From the NCBI GenBank assembly GCA_022827405.1, contig JAJDTA010000217.1:1-36221 (forward strand): 36,221 nucleotides of DNA, in the 5' to 3' direction. A model generated the notes under the pieces. The model ran no database searches. It was not told where the DNA came from and was given only the letters and a program-made list of their open reading frames with translations. This document shows, piece after piece, positions 16,013 through 24,122 of the stretch. The stretch comes from Acidimicrobiia bacterium (lineage in GTDB: Bacteria; Actinomycetota; Acidimicrobiia; Acidimicrobiales; Bin134). Numbering within the stretch: position 1 is the first letter of the stretch; each line of letters opens with the position of its first letter. Made by a program: the position numbers and the translations under genes.

Positions 16013-16537
16013 CTATCGCTGACAGGCAATCACCACAACGGTACCCGCGTAGCGCTGCTGTTTGATGACATCCCAATCGGGTCCGAATACCACCGCCTGA
16101 TCAGACTCGGCCATGACAGTGTCAGCGGGAACTTTGGACAGCAATTCGGGCCACGAGTCGAACCGATAGGGCGGATCGCACAAGGCCACGTCGTAGTCGC
16201 CATCCAGCCGGGGCAGCTCCGCCATGACGTCGCCGGCCACCACCCGGCAACGGTCGTTGAACCCGACCGCGTCGATGTTGGCCCGCAACGCGGTCAGCGC
16301 CGCCGGTGCCGACTCCACAAACGTGACCGAGGCCGCGCCCCGCGACAGGGCTTCCAACCCCAGTGCCCCTGAACCGGCGTACAGGTCCAGCATGTCGGCG
16401 CCCACCAGACAGCCTTGGCTGTGCAGCGAGTTGAACACCGCCTCCCGGACCCGGCTGGTGGATGGACGCACGTCCATGCCCTCAGGGGAGTTCAACCGCC
16501 GGCCCCGGGCCTCTCCGGCGATGATCCGCAGCGTCAC
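16013..16537 (-). CDS. rsmD: 16S rRNA (guanine966-N2)-methyltransferase RsmD
   Basis: RsmD methylates G966 of 16S rRNA. The 174-residue protein has the RIIAGEARGRRL start, the RPSTSRVREAVFN motif, the AdoMet loop DLYAGSGALGLEALSRGA and the catalytic DPPY. The start is a GTG at 16537 that overlaps the TGA of the acetyltransferase gene as GTGA, so it is likely coupled. rsmD next to coaD is a widespread arrangement. Confidence 0.96.
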   Translation of the reverse strand: MTLRIIAGEARGRRLNSPEGMDVRPSTSRVREAVFNSLHSQGCLVGADMLDLYAGSGALGLEALSRGAASVTFVESAPAALTALRANIDAVGFNDRCRVVAGDVMAELPRLDGDYDVALCDPPYRFDSWPELLSKVPADTVMAESDQAVVFGPDWDVIKQQRYAGTVVVIACQR

Positions 16538-17169
16538 TGCTGTTCAGGGGGGCGGGGTTCTCGAGCCATGGGGGTGATGAGCACCCCGTCGCCCAATGTG
16601 AACTCGCCGAGCGACTCGAATCCGTGACGGCGGTAGAAGCCCACGTTGGCCGGGTTGCTCGACTCCAGATAGGCCAGCTCGCCGATCCGGTCGCACCGCT
16701 CCAGCATCGGCGCCAGCACCTTGCCGCCCAGGCCCTTGCTCTGCTGGTCGGGCGACGTGCCCAACACGGCCAAGTACCAGTGGGGCTCGGACAGGCGGGC
16801 TTGCTGCATCTGTCCCAGAGCCTCCATGCGGGACGGGGCCAGATCGCCCAGCAATTCCGTCATCATGGCCACAAATGCCGCTTGCCAATCTGAGACCTGG
16901 TTGGCGCCGTCTTGTGAGCCAGTCGATGCGGGCTCTTCGTTGCGGGGTGGCTGCCAATAGGCCACACAGCCGTCGGCCCGAGTGCCGTGCAACTCCGATC
17001 CGGCGGCCATGTGGTCCAACATGAACTCCCACCAGTGCTGGAGGGAGGCCCTTCGGGTTGCATCGTCGGGGAACACCCATTCCATGAGCGGATCCTGCTC
17101 GAAGGCGGCAGCCCAGATGCTCGCGATCTGCTCTTTGCGCTCCAGGCCCATTCTTACGATCTCCAACAT
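16534..17169 (-). CDS. GNAT-family N-acetyltransferase
   Basis: A 211-residue GNAT protein, expected to move an acetyl group from acetyl-CoA to an amine. The acetyl-CoA loop is visible in motif A (VLGTSPDQQSKGLGGKVL, the Q/R-x-x-G-x-G pattern) and motif B lies in SSNPANVGFYRRHGF. The substrate cannot be read from the sequence. A strong GGAGG lies upstream of the ATG. It is translationally coupled to rsmD and 16 bases after recG. Confidence 0.88.
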   Translation of the reverse strand: MLEIVRMGLERKEQIASIWAAAFEQDPLMEWVFPDDATRRASLQHWWEFMLDHMAAGSELHGTRADGCVAYWQPPRNEEPASTGSQDGANQVSDWQAAFVAMMTELLGDLAPSRMEALGQMQQARLSEPHWYLAVLGTSPDQQSKGLGGKVLAPMLERCDRIGELAYLESSNPANVGFYRRHGFESLGEFTLGDGVLITPMAREPRPPEQQ

Positions 17170-17185
17170 GCCGCCTCCGGGAGTG

Positions 17186-19357
17186 TCAGCTCTTCATCAG
17201 GTAGTCGGCATCATCATCGCCCAGCAACAGCTCAACCTCAGCACGCAATTCGGAATGCCGTTGCAGGTCGGGGTCTTCATCCAGCATCTCACCCGCCGCC
17301 TGTCGGGCCCCCACCACCCATTCCTTGTCCTGGCGCAGAGAGGCAAGCTGCAAGTCGTTGCGACCTTTTTGGCGCTCGCCCAAGATGGTGCCCTCCCCCC
17401 GCAACTCCAGATCGGCCTCGGCCAACTCGAATCCGTCGGTGGTCTCCACCAGGGCCCGAAGCCGTTCGGCGGCAATCCCCACCGCATCAGCGGCCAGCAA
17501 ACAGCAGGTGGACTCTTGGTCGCCCCGGCCCACCCGTCCTCGGAGCTGGTGAAGCTGGGCGATCCCGAACCGATCAGCGTCCACGATCACCATGACGGTG
17601 GCATTGGGCACATCCACCCCCACCTCGATCACGGTGGTGGCCACCAGCACATCGATGGCCCCGCCCCGGAACAGGGCCATCACCGATTCCTTTTCTGCCG
17701 GCGTGAGCTGACCGTGAAGCAGCCCGATCCGCAACCCGGCCAGCTCCTCGGCTTGCAGGCGCTCGTACGTCTCAGTGACCGACCGGGCTTCGATGGTATC
17801 GGACTCCTCGATCAGCGGACACACCACATAGGCCTGGCGGCCACGGCCCACTTCGGCTCTGACCTGCTCCCAAACCTCGGCTTCTTCGGCCGCGGTTCGG
17901 GGCCACCGGGTGGCGATCGGCGTTCGCCCCGGGGGCATCTCATCCAGCGTCGACACATCCAGGTCGCCGTACACCGTCATGGCCGCGGTGCGGGGAATGG
18001 GGGTGGCCGTCATGACCAACACATCGGGGGAGGCGGCTTGAGACCCCTTGGCCCGCAGTGCGGCCCGCTGCTCGACGCCGAAGCGGTGCTGCTCGTCTAC
18101 CACCACCATCCCCAAAGAGGCGAAATCCACTCCTTCCTGTATGAGGGCATGGGTGCCGATCACGATGTCGGTCTCCCCCGAAGCCAGCGAGCCGTGGAGC
18201 CGAGTTCTTTCGGCGCCGGGGGTTTGATTGGTGAGCAGCGCCACCCGAAGGGGCCGTTCGGCCAACAGCGAATCGGACGCCGGCACGGCCAGGTCGTCGA
18301 GCAGGGAGCTAACTCCCAGGTAGTGCTGAGTGGCCAGCACCTCGGTGGGGGCCATCAGCGCGCCCTGGTGGCCCCCTTGCACCGCGGTGAGCATGGCCGC
18401 CACCGCGACCACGGTCTTGCCCGCCCCCACATCGCCCTGCAAGAGGCGGTGCATGGGCACCGGGCGGGCCATATCGGCGGTTACCTCGCCGATCACCCGG
18501 CGCTGGGCGCCGGTCAAAGGGAACCCCAGCGAGCTGGTGAACCGCTCGACTAGCTCGCCGCTGGTGTCGTGGCTGATTCCGACCGCAGCCCGCTCCACGG
18601 CCCGCTTGCGCATGATCAGCTTGAGCTGGAGCCGAAGCAGCTCATCGAACACCAGCCGATTCCGGGCGGTGTACTGGGCGTCCATGGACTCCGGGCGATG
18701 AATGCCGTCGATGGCCTCATGGCGGCCGATCAAGTTGTGATATTGCCGCAGCGACTCGGGGACCGGGTCGCTGATGCCCCGAGATTCTGACCGCCGCAGC
18801 GCCTCGTCCACCCACCGCCGTATCTCCCGAGTCTGGAGTCCGGCCTTGCCCGACTGGGGGTACACCGGCACGATGCGCCCGGTCTCGTCGCCCACCAGAT
18901 CCACGATGGGGTTGGTCATCTGATACTGGCCCCGATAGCGGTCCAGCTTGCCGAACACCACCACCTCTTGGCCCTGGGACAACTGGCGATCCCGCCACGG
19001 CTGATTGAAGAAGATCAGGCCCAAACGGCCGGTGTCATCGCTGACCGTCACTCTGACCATCGTTCGGCTGCCTCGAAGCTTCTTCGAGAACACGCTGTCC
19101 ACCTGGGCCATCACCATGGCTTCGACGCCGTCTTCCAGGTCGGAGATGGCGGCTCGGTTGGTTCGGTCGATGTAGCGGCGGGGGTAGTAGGTCAGCAGAT
19201 CCAGCACCGATTCCACATCAACCGAGGCCAGAGCCTTGGCCTTGGCGGTGCCCACCCCGCCCAGCACCTCCACGTCCATCTTGTGGAAGTCGGCCATGGT
19301 GAGCGCAGGCCGGCTGGCGACCTCCTGGTCAGCGCCGACCGAGGACGACAGGGTCAT
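17186..19357 (-). CDS. recG: ATP-dependent DNA helicase RecG
   Basis: RecG reverses and remodels stalled replication forks and branched DNA. The 723-residue product has the N-terminal wedge/OB region (YYPRRYIDRTN, then DDTGRLGLIFFNQPW), Walker A GDVGAGKT, a DEQH box (VVVDEQHRFGVEQR), motif III MTATPIPRT and the C-terminal helicase half (VATTVIEVGVDVP, then QLRGRVGRG). Length is slightly above E. coli RecG. Its ATG overlaps the stop of the upstream kinase-like gene by four bases. Confidence 0.97.
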   Translation of the reverse strand: MTLSSSVGADQEVASRPALTMADFHKMDVEVLGGVGTAKAKALASVDVESVLDLLTYYPRRYIDRTNRAAISDLEDGVEAMVMAQVDSVFSKKLRGSRTMVRVTVSDDTGRLGLIFFNQPWRDRQLSQGQEVVVFGKLDRYRGQYQMTNPIVDLVGDETGRIVPVYPQSGKAGLQTREIRRWVDEALRRSESRGISDPVPESLRQYHNLIGRHEAIDGIHRPESMDAQYTARNRLVFDELLRLQLKLIMRKRAVERAAVGISHDTSGELVERFTSSLGFPLTGAQRRVIGEVTADMARPVPMHRLLQGDVGAGKTVVAVAAMLTAVQGGHQGALMAPTEVLATQHYLGVSSLLDDLAVPASDSLLAERPLRVALLTNQTPGAERTRLHGSLASGETDIVIGTHALIQEGVDFASLGMVVVDEQHRFGVEQRAALRAKGSQAASPDVLVMTATPIPRTAAMTVYGDLDVSTLDEMPPGRTPIATRWPRTAAEEAEVWEQVRAEVGRGRQAYVVCPLIEESDTIEARSVTETYERLQAEELAGLRIGLLHGQLTPAEKESVMALFRGGAIDVLVATTVIEVGVDVPNATVMVIVDADRFGIAQLHQLRGRVGRGDQESTCCLLAADAVGIAAERLRALVETTDGFELAEADLELRGEGTILGERQKGRNDLQLASLRQDKEWVVGARQAAGEMLDEDPDLQRHSELRAEVELLLGDDDADYLMKS

Positions 19358-21012
19358 TCCACCCCGAAATAGAACGGATAAAGCGGTTGGCCCCCCTCGT
19401 GGACCTCCAGCTCAACTTCGGGATGATTGTCGCCCAGCCAGGCGGTCACCTCTTCAACATCGGCAGTGGTGGCATCGGCGCCCGCGATGACCGTCACCAG
19501 CTCGTGGCCGTCGTCGATGACCTCGGCCAACAGCTCGGTGGCCGCCCGAGCCGCACTGGGGGCCACCACCCGCAACCCGCCGCGATCCAGTCCCAGCCAC
19601 TGGCCAGCGGCGATGGGTCCTAACTCGCTCTCGGTGTCGCGCACGGCTTGGGTTACCTCACCGGTCACCACGTCTTCGGCGGCCTCAGCCATGGCCGACT
19701 GGTTCTCATCGGCACCGGCCGACGGGTCGTAGGCCATCAACGCAGCCAGCCCTTCGGCGATCCCCCGGGTAGGAACGACCCGCACCACCGCATCTGTGCA
19801 GTCGTCCACTCGCTCGGCCACCGGAACGATGTTCTTGTTGTTGGGCAAAAGCACGATCTCGTCGGCGTCAAGCTGCTCGACGGCCTGCACGAAGTGCTCG
19901 GTGGAGGGGTTCATGGTCTGGCCCCCGGCGATGATGGCCCGCACCCCCAACGACTCGAAGAGCCGGCGCACGCCCGCCCCCACCGACACGGCCACCACCC
20001 CGGTGTGAACCGGATCCCCCGGCACGGTGGTGACCGTTCCACCGATCTCGGCCTCAACCAGCGACTCGACATGCTCCACCTGCTCGAATAAGTCAGTCAC
20101 CCGAATGTCGAACGGCCGGCCGACGCCGATCCCCGCCTCGATGCTGCCGCCGATGTCGTTGCTGTGGATGTGGCAGTTCCACAGACTGTCGCCACCCACC
20201 ACCACGATGGAATCCCCCAGGGCCTCCCAAGCAGCCCGAAACTCCCCAATGCGGTCATCCTCGGCCTCCAAGAAGAACATCACCTCATAGCGGGTGCCAC
20301 CCGCGTCGTCATCGACACTGTGGAAGTCATCGGCCCCGGCCACCGACGCGCCCACCCCCGCAGTTGGGTCTACCGGGGGCGGATCGGGCAGCGGCCGGCC
20401 GTCCATCGCAGTGGCCAACGCATCCAAAAACAGAAGAAATCCCGCTCCCCCGGCGTCCACCACATTGGCCCGGGCCAGCTGGGGCAGCAACTCCGGCGTG
20501 CGATCCAGCGAGGCCCGCCCTGCCCGCTGGCATCCTTCCACCATTTGGATGAGGCCGCCGACTCCCTGGTCAACCGCGTCGGCGGCGGCGGTCGCCACAT
20601 CCCGCACCACGGTGAGAATGGTGCCCTCCACCGGGGTCGATACCGCCTCATCAGCCGCGGCCGAAGCCTTTTGCAGCGCACCGGCCAACACCGGAGGATC
20701 GACATGGCCAGCGGCGGCCACCGAATCGGCCAGCCCTCGCAAGATCTGCGACAGGATCACGCCGGAGTTGCCCCGAGCCCCCATCAGCGAACCGTGGCTG
20801 ATTGCGTGGCACACCTCGCTCATCTGATCCCCGGCGGCAGACACCTCGGTGACCACCGTTTCCAGGGTGAGCGCCATATTGGTACCGGTGTCGCCATCGG
20901 GTACCGGGTACACGTTTAACTGGTTGATGACGTCTCGATGCAAGGCAAGGGCATCGCGGAACCATTCCATCGTGGCCCGCAACCCCTCAGCCCCCAGTCG
21001 GTCTGCCGTCAT
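19354..21012 (-). CDS. DAK2-domain protein, FakA/YloV-like
   Basis: A 552-residue protein built like fatty acid kinase subunit FakA: an N-terminal DAK2 nucleotide-binding domain with NVYPVPDGDTGTNM (about 33-46) and GARGNSGVILSQI, then a C-terminal DAK1/DegV-related domain (PNNKNIVPVA). In Firmicutes FakA phosphorylates fatty acids presented by a FakB (DegV) protein. No FakB is encoded here, so the substrate is not shown. The frame extends upstream, but homology starts at the ATG at 21012. It heads the long minus-strand cluster just before recG, a common FakA-recG pairing. Confidence 0.85.
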   Translation of the reverse strand: MTADRLGAEGLRATMEWFRDALALHRDVINQLNVYPVPDGDTGTNMALTLETVVTEVSAAGDQMSEVCHAISHGSLMGARGNSGVILSQILRGLADSVAAAGHVDPPVLAGALQKASAAADEAVSTPVEGTILTVVRDVATAAADAVDQGVGGLIQMVEGCQRAGRASLDRTPELLPQLARANVVDAGGAGFLLFLDALATAMDGRPLPDPPPVDPTAGVGASVAGADDFHSVDDDAGGTRYEVMFFLEAEDDRIGEFRAAWEALGDSIVVVGGDSLWNCHIHSNDIGGSIEAGIGVGRPFDIRVTDLFEQVEHVESLVEAEIGGTVTTVPGDPVHTGVVAVSVGAGVRRLFESLGVRAIIAGGQTMNPSTEHFVQAVEQLDADEIVLLPNNKNIVPVAERVDDCTDAVVRVVPTRGIAEGLAALMAYDPSAGADENQSAMAEAAEDVVTGEVTQAVRDTESELGPIAAGQWLGLDRGGLRVVAPSAARAATELLAEVIDDGHELVTVIAGADATTADVEEVTAWLGDNHPEVELEVHEGGQPLYPFYFGVE

Positions 21013-21142
21013 CCCCGCGATGCTACCTAGTAGTCGCTGCCCCTCTGGCACACCATGCCTCGGTGAACACTGCCCGACTCGCGAACCGCTATGACCAGCC
21101 GTTACCCTGCACTCACCCCGATCACTGGCAGAAAGAGTCCCC
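21013..21142. promoter_or_regulatory. Divergent intergenic region, probable promoters
   Basis: A 130-base gap separates the minus-strand kinase-recG cluster from the plus-strand OB-fold/pckA pair, so promoters for both directions should lie here. I could not pick out convincing -35/-10 pairs or an operator by eye. Confidence 0.4.
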
Positions 21143-21391
21143 GTGCAGGGTGTGATCAAGGCTTATGACCCATCAACTGGTATTGGCGTAGTCGTGCGCG
21201 ACACCGACTTGGCCGAATTCGATCTGGCTCCTGACGCGCTGGAGGGGTCGGTGTTCCGGATGTTGCGCCAAGGCCAGCGGGTGCTGTTCGATTTGGAGGG
21301 GAGTGAGGCCACCCGTCTGCGGATAGGCTCGGAAGTGGACATGGGTACGCCGTCGTTCCTCACTCCGACTGGTGACCCGGAGCAAGCGTGA
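21143..21391 (+). CDS. Small cold-shock-like (OB-fold) protein
   Basis: An 82-residue protein whose first 55 residues resemble a cold-shock domain: the GVIKAYDPSTGIGVVV strand pair, an aspartate-rich turn and GQRVLFDLEG. The aromatic RNA-binding motif KGFGFI of true cold-shock proteins is replaced by GIGVVV, so ordinary single-stranded nucleic acid binding is doubtful. The start is GTG 21143, with AAAGAG upstream. Its TGA overlaps the pckA GTG as GTGA, so it is translationally coupled to the carboxykinase. Fold call is moderate; function unknown. Confidence 0.7.
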   Translation: MQGVIKAYDPSTGIGVVVRDTDLAEFDLAPDALEGSVFRMLRQGQRVLFDLEGSEATRLRIGSEVDMGTPSFLTPTGDPEQA

Positions 21392-23046
21392 CGACTCCGG
21401 TTGCCGACCAGCTCCGTGTCCGATTTGGCCTCGATTCGGTGGACGTTCGGGCCGGGTTGTCCCAAGAAGAGCTCTTTGACGCGGCCATCGCCAGCGACCG
21501 GGGCCGCACCCGCATCGACGGTAGCGAACACGACCAGAAGGCGTTCGCCACCGCCCTGGGCTCAGATGGCCCGCTGATCTTCTATTCCGATCCCACCTGC
21601 ACCGGCCGTCCCGTGCAGGACACGTTCGCGGTGGCCTGGCCCGAGGTGGTGGACGATGTCTGGTGGAAGGCGGACTTCAACCAGTTCGACGCCGAACGCT
21701 TCCCGGCCCTGCTCGAGCGGGTTCTCGCCCACCTCAACACCAAGCAGGCCACCCTGTACACCGCCGACGTGTTCTGCGGCTGGGACCCGGAGTTCGCCAT
21801 CCCCTACCGGCTGGTCAGCGAATACGCCACCCACGCTTTTTTTGCCAACATCATGTTTCCCAAGGGTGTGCGCGACGACGCCGATCGCGAATCGGTCGGT
21901 TGGACCATGATCAACGTGCCCAGCTTCCGGTGCGATCCCGACCGCGACGGCACGCGCACCGACCGGGCCGTGATCATGGACTTGCGCAACCGGCTGGGGC
22001 TGGTGCTGGGACGGGCCGACTACTGCGGCGTGGTCAAAAAGACCATGTTCACGGTGATGAACTTCGTGCTGCCCGACGCCAAGCAGCTCACCATGCACTG
22101 CTCGGCCAACGTGGGCCACGACGGCAACAGCGCCATCTTGTTCGGCCTCTCGGGAACCGGGAAGACCACCCTTTCGGCCGATCCCGATCGCAGCCTGATC
22201 GGCGACGACGAGCACGTGTGGACCGAGTCGGGAATCGCCAACTTTGAAGACGGCTGCTACGCCAAGCTCATCGACCTGAACAAGCAGGCCGAGCCGGTGA
22301 TCGCCGCCGCCTTGTCAATGGGGGGCACCCTGATCGAAAACGTGCCTCCCCTGCCCGGCAAGGAGCTGGCCGACACCGATCCCCAGGAGCTCGACCTCAC
22401 CGACGACTCCATCACCGAGAACACCCGGTTCGCCTACCCGCTCGACTGCAATCCCGATGTGGCCGCCGGGGCCAAAGGGCCCCATCCCCGCACCATCGTG
22501 CTGTTGACCGCCGATGCTTTCGGCGTGCTGCCCCCGGTTGCACTCCTCGACCGAGATGAGGTGATGTACCACTTCGTGATGGGGTTCACCTCCAAGCTGG
22601 CTGGCACCGAGGTGGGCGTGGTGGAGCCTCAGGCCACGTTCAGCGCCTGCTTCGGAGCACCGTTCATGTCGCACAAGCCGTCGGTGTACGCCGAGCTGTT
22701 GGCCCACCGCATGGATGCCCATTCGGCTCGGTGCATCCTGTTGAACACCGGCTGGTCGGGCGGGCCATTCGGCGTAGGAGACCGCATGTCCATCGCCCAC
22801 ACCCGAGCGCTGCTCGACGCCGCCCTCGACGGCGACCTCGACGCTACCGACACCGTCAAACTCCCCATTCTGGGGCTGAGAATCCCAGTGTCGTGCCCCG
22901 GAGTGCCCGACGAGGTGCTGAATCCCCGCAACACCTGGAGCGATCCCGACGCCTACGACGAGGCCGCCGTTCGCCTGCGCGACCTGTTCCGCCAGAACTA
23001 CGAGGAGCAGGACTACGCCTCCCTGGGCATAAAGGCGATGCTCTAG
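21388..23046 (+). CDS. pckA: Phosphoenolpyruvate carboxykinase (ATP type)
   Basis: PckA interconverts oxaloacetate and phosphoenolpyruvate with ATP/ADP, a main step of gluconeogenesis. The 552-residue protein has the P-loop GLSGTGKTT (253-261), the metal/kinase motif GDDEHVW (272-278), MNVP-like MINVPSF, the Lys pair in GVVKKTMFT (about 218) and PEPCK-fold C-terminal motifs (NTGWSGGPFG). The usual TGRSPKDKF segment reads TGRPVQDTF; the Arg is kept but the rest differs, so this may be a divergent subgroup. It starts at GTG 21388 within the stop of the upstream small gene. Its stop codon shares a CTAG with galE on the other strand. Confidence 0.93.
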   Translation: MTTPVADQLRVRFGLDSVDVRAGLSQEELFDAAIASDRGRTRIDGSEHDQKAFATALGSDGPLIFYSDPTCTGRPVQDTFAVAWPEVVDDVWWKADFNQFDAERFPALLERVLAHLNTKQATLYTADVFCGWDPEFAIPYRLVSEYATHAFFANIMFPKGVRDDADRESVGWTMINVPSFRCDPDRDGTRTDRAVIMDLRNRLGLVLGRADYCGVVKKTMFTVMNFVLPDAKQLTMHCSANVGHDGNSAILFGLSGTGKTTLSADPDRSLIGDDEHVWTESGIANFEDGCYAKLIDLNKQAEPVIAAALSMGGTLIENVPPLPGKELADTDPQELDLTDDSITENTRFAYPLDCNPDVAAGAKGPHPRTIVLLTADAFGVLPPVALLDRDEVMYHFVMGFTSKLAGTEVGVVEPQATFSACFGAPFMSHKPSVYAELLAHRMDAHSARCILLNTGWSGGPFGVGDRMSIAHTRALLDAALDGDLDATDTVKLPILGLRIPVSCPGVPDEVLNPRNTWSDPDAYDEAAVRLRDLFRQNYEEQDYASLGIKAML

Positions 23047-24074
23047 GGCACGCTCCTGCTGCGATATCCCTGTGGATGGGCCGACTGCCAGATCCAGCCG
23101 TCTCGACACATTTCAGCCAGGGTCCGAGTCGCCGACCAGCCCAGCTCAGAGCGTGCCTTGCTGGGATCAGCCCACAATTCCGAGACATCGCCGGCGCGTC
23201 GCTCAAACTCCTCGTACGGCAAGGGATGGCTTGTGGCCTCCTGCATGGCCGCGATCACTTCTCGCACCGAGGCGGCCCGACCGGTGCCCAGGTTGTAGGT
23301 ATGAACCTGCCCGGCTGATGACTCCAGACTCTCCAAGGCAGCCAAGTGGCCTTCGGCCAAGTCCATAACGTGGATGTAGTCGCGCAACGCGGTGCCGTCG
23401 GGAGTGGGATAGTCGGTGCCATACAACGGCAGCATGGGTCGGCGTCCCACCGCTACTTGGAGCAGATAGGGCATCAGATTCCCGGGCACCCCTTCGGGGT
23501 CTTCCCCAATCAACCCGCTGGGATGGGCCCCTACCGGGTTGAAGTAGCGGAGCAGGGCCGCCGACCACCGGGAGTCGGCCCGAATCACATCGGCGACCAT
23601 TTGCTCGATCATCAGCTTGGTGGAGCCGTAGGGGTTGGCCGGTCGGGTTGGCGCGGTCTCAGACACCGGCAACTCGTCGGGCTCGCCGTACACGGTGGCC
23701 GAGGAGGAGAATACGATCCGGCGCACTCCGGCGCGCTCCATCGCCTCCATCAGCACAGCGGTCGACTCCAGGTTATGCCTGTAGTAGCGAATCGGGTCGG
23801 CTACCGACTCGGGCACCGATTTGAGCCCCGCAAAGTGCAGCACCGCGTCGGGACGGACCTCGGCCATGGCCTTGTCCAACGCGGTCTCGTCCCGACAATC
23901 GGCCACATCGAGGCGAGGGCGGCGGCCGGCGATCTCCCCCACTGCCTCGATGGCGGCGGCCGAGGAATTGGCCAGGCTGTCCAGCACCGCCACCTGGTAG
24001 CCGGCCTCCAGCAGGGCGACACATGTGTGGCTACCGATGTAGCCCGCCCCCCCGGTCACCAGCACCGTCGCCAT
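23043..24074 (-). CDS. galE: UDP-glucose 4-epimerase
   Basis: GalE converts UDP-glucose and UDP-galactose, supplying galactose for surface polysaccharides. The 343-residue protein is an extended short-chain dehydrogenase: NAD-binding TGGAGYIGSH at 7-16, HFAGLKSV, the catalytic Ser in FSSSATVYG and the YxxxK pair (Tyr149, Lys153 in PYGSTK). The C-terminal half has VGRRPMLPLYGTDYPTPDGT and RDYIHVMDLA, typical of GalE. I start it at ATG 24074; a GTG nine bases upstream is possible and neither has a good ribosome site. It converges on pckA. Confidence 0.95.
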   Translation of the reverse strand: MATVLVTGGAGYIGSHTCVALLEAGYQVAVLDSLANSSAAAIEAVGEIAGRRPRLDVADCRDETALDKAMAEVRPDAVLHFAGLKSVPESVADPIRYYRHNLESTAVLMEAMERAGVRRIVFSSSATVYGEPDELPVSETAPTRPANPYGSTKLMIEQMVADVIRADSRWSAALLRYFNPVGAHPSGLIGEDPEGVPGNLMPYLLQVAVGRRPMLPLYGTDYPTPDGTALRDYIHVMDLAEGHLAALESLESSAGQVHTYNLGTGRAASVREVIAAMQEATSHPLPYEEFERRAGDVSELWADPSKARSELGWSATRTLAEMCRDGWIWQSAHPQGYRSRSVP

Positions 24075-24122
24075 GTTTGGCACGTTAGCGGTGTGTCGCC
24101 AGGGCAGCGGGACAGTTTGCGG

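Noticed and set aside
16982-18553. Long open frame antisense to recG (over 500 codons)
   Set aside because: RecG on the other strand is complete with all motifs. Long antisense frames are common in GC-rich genes, and the product is a low-complexity Gly/His/Arg string.
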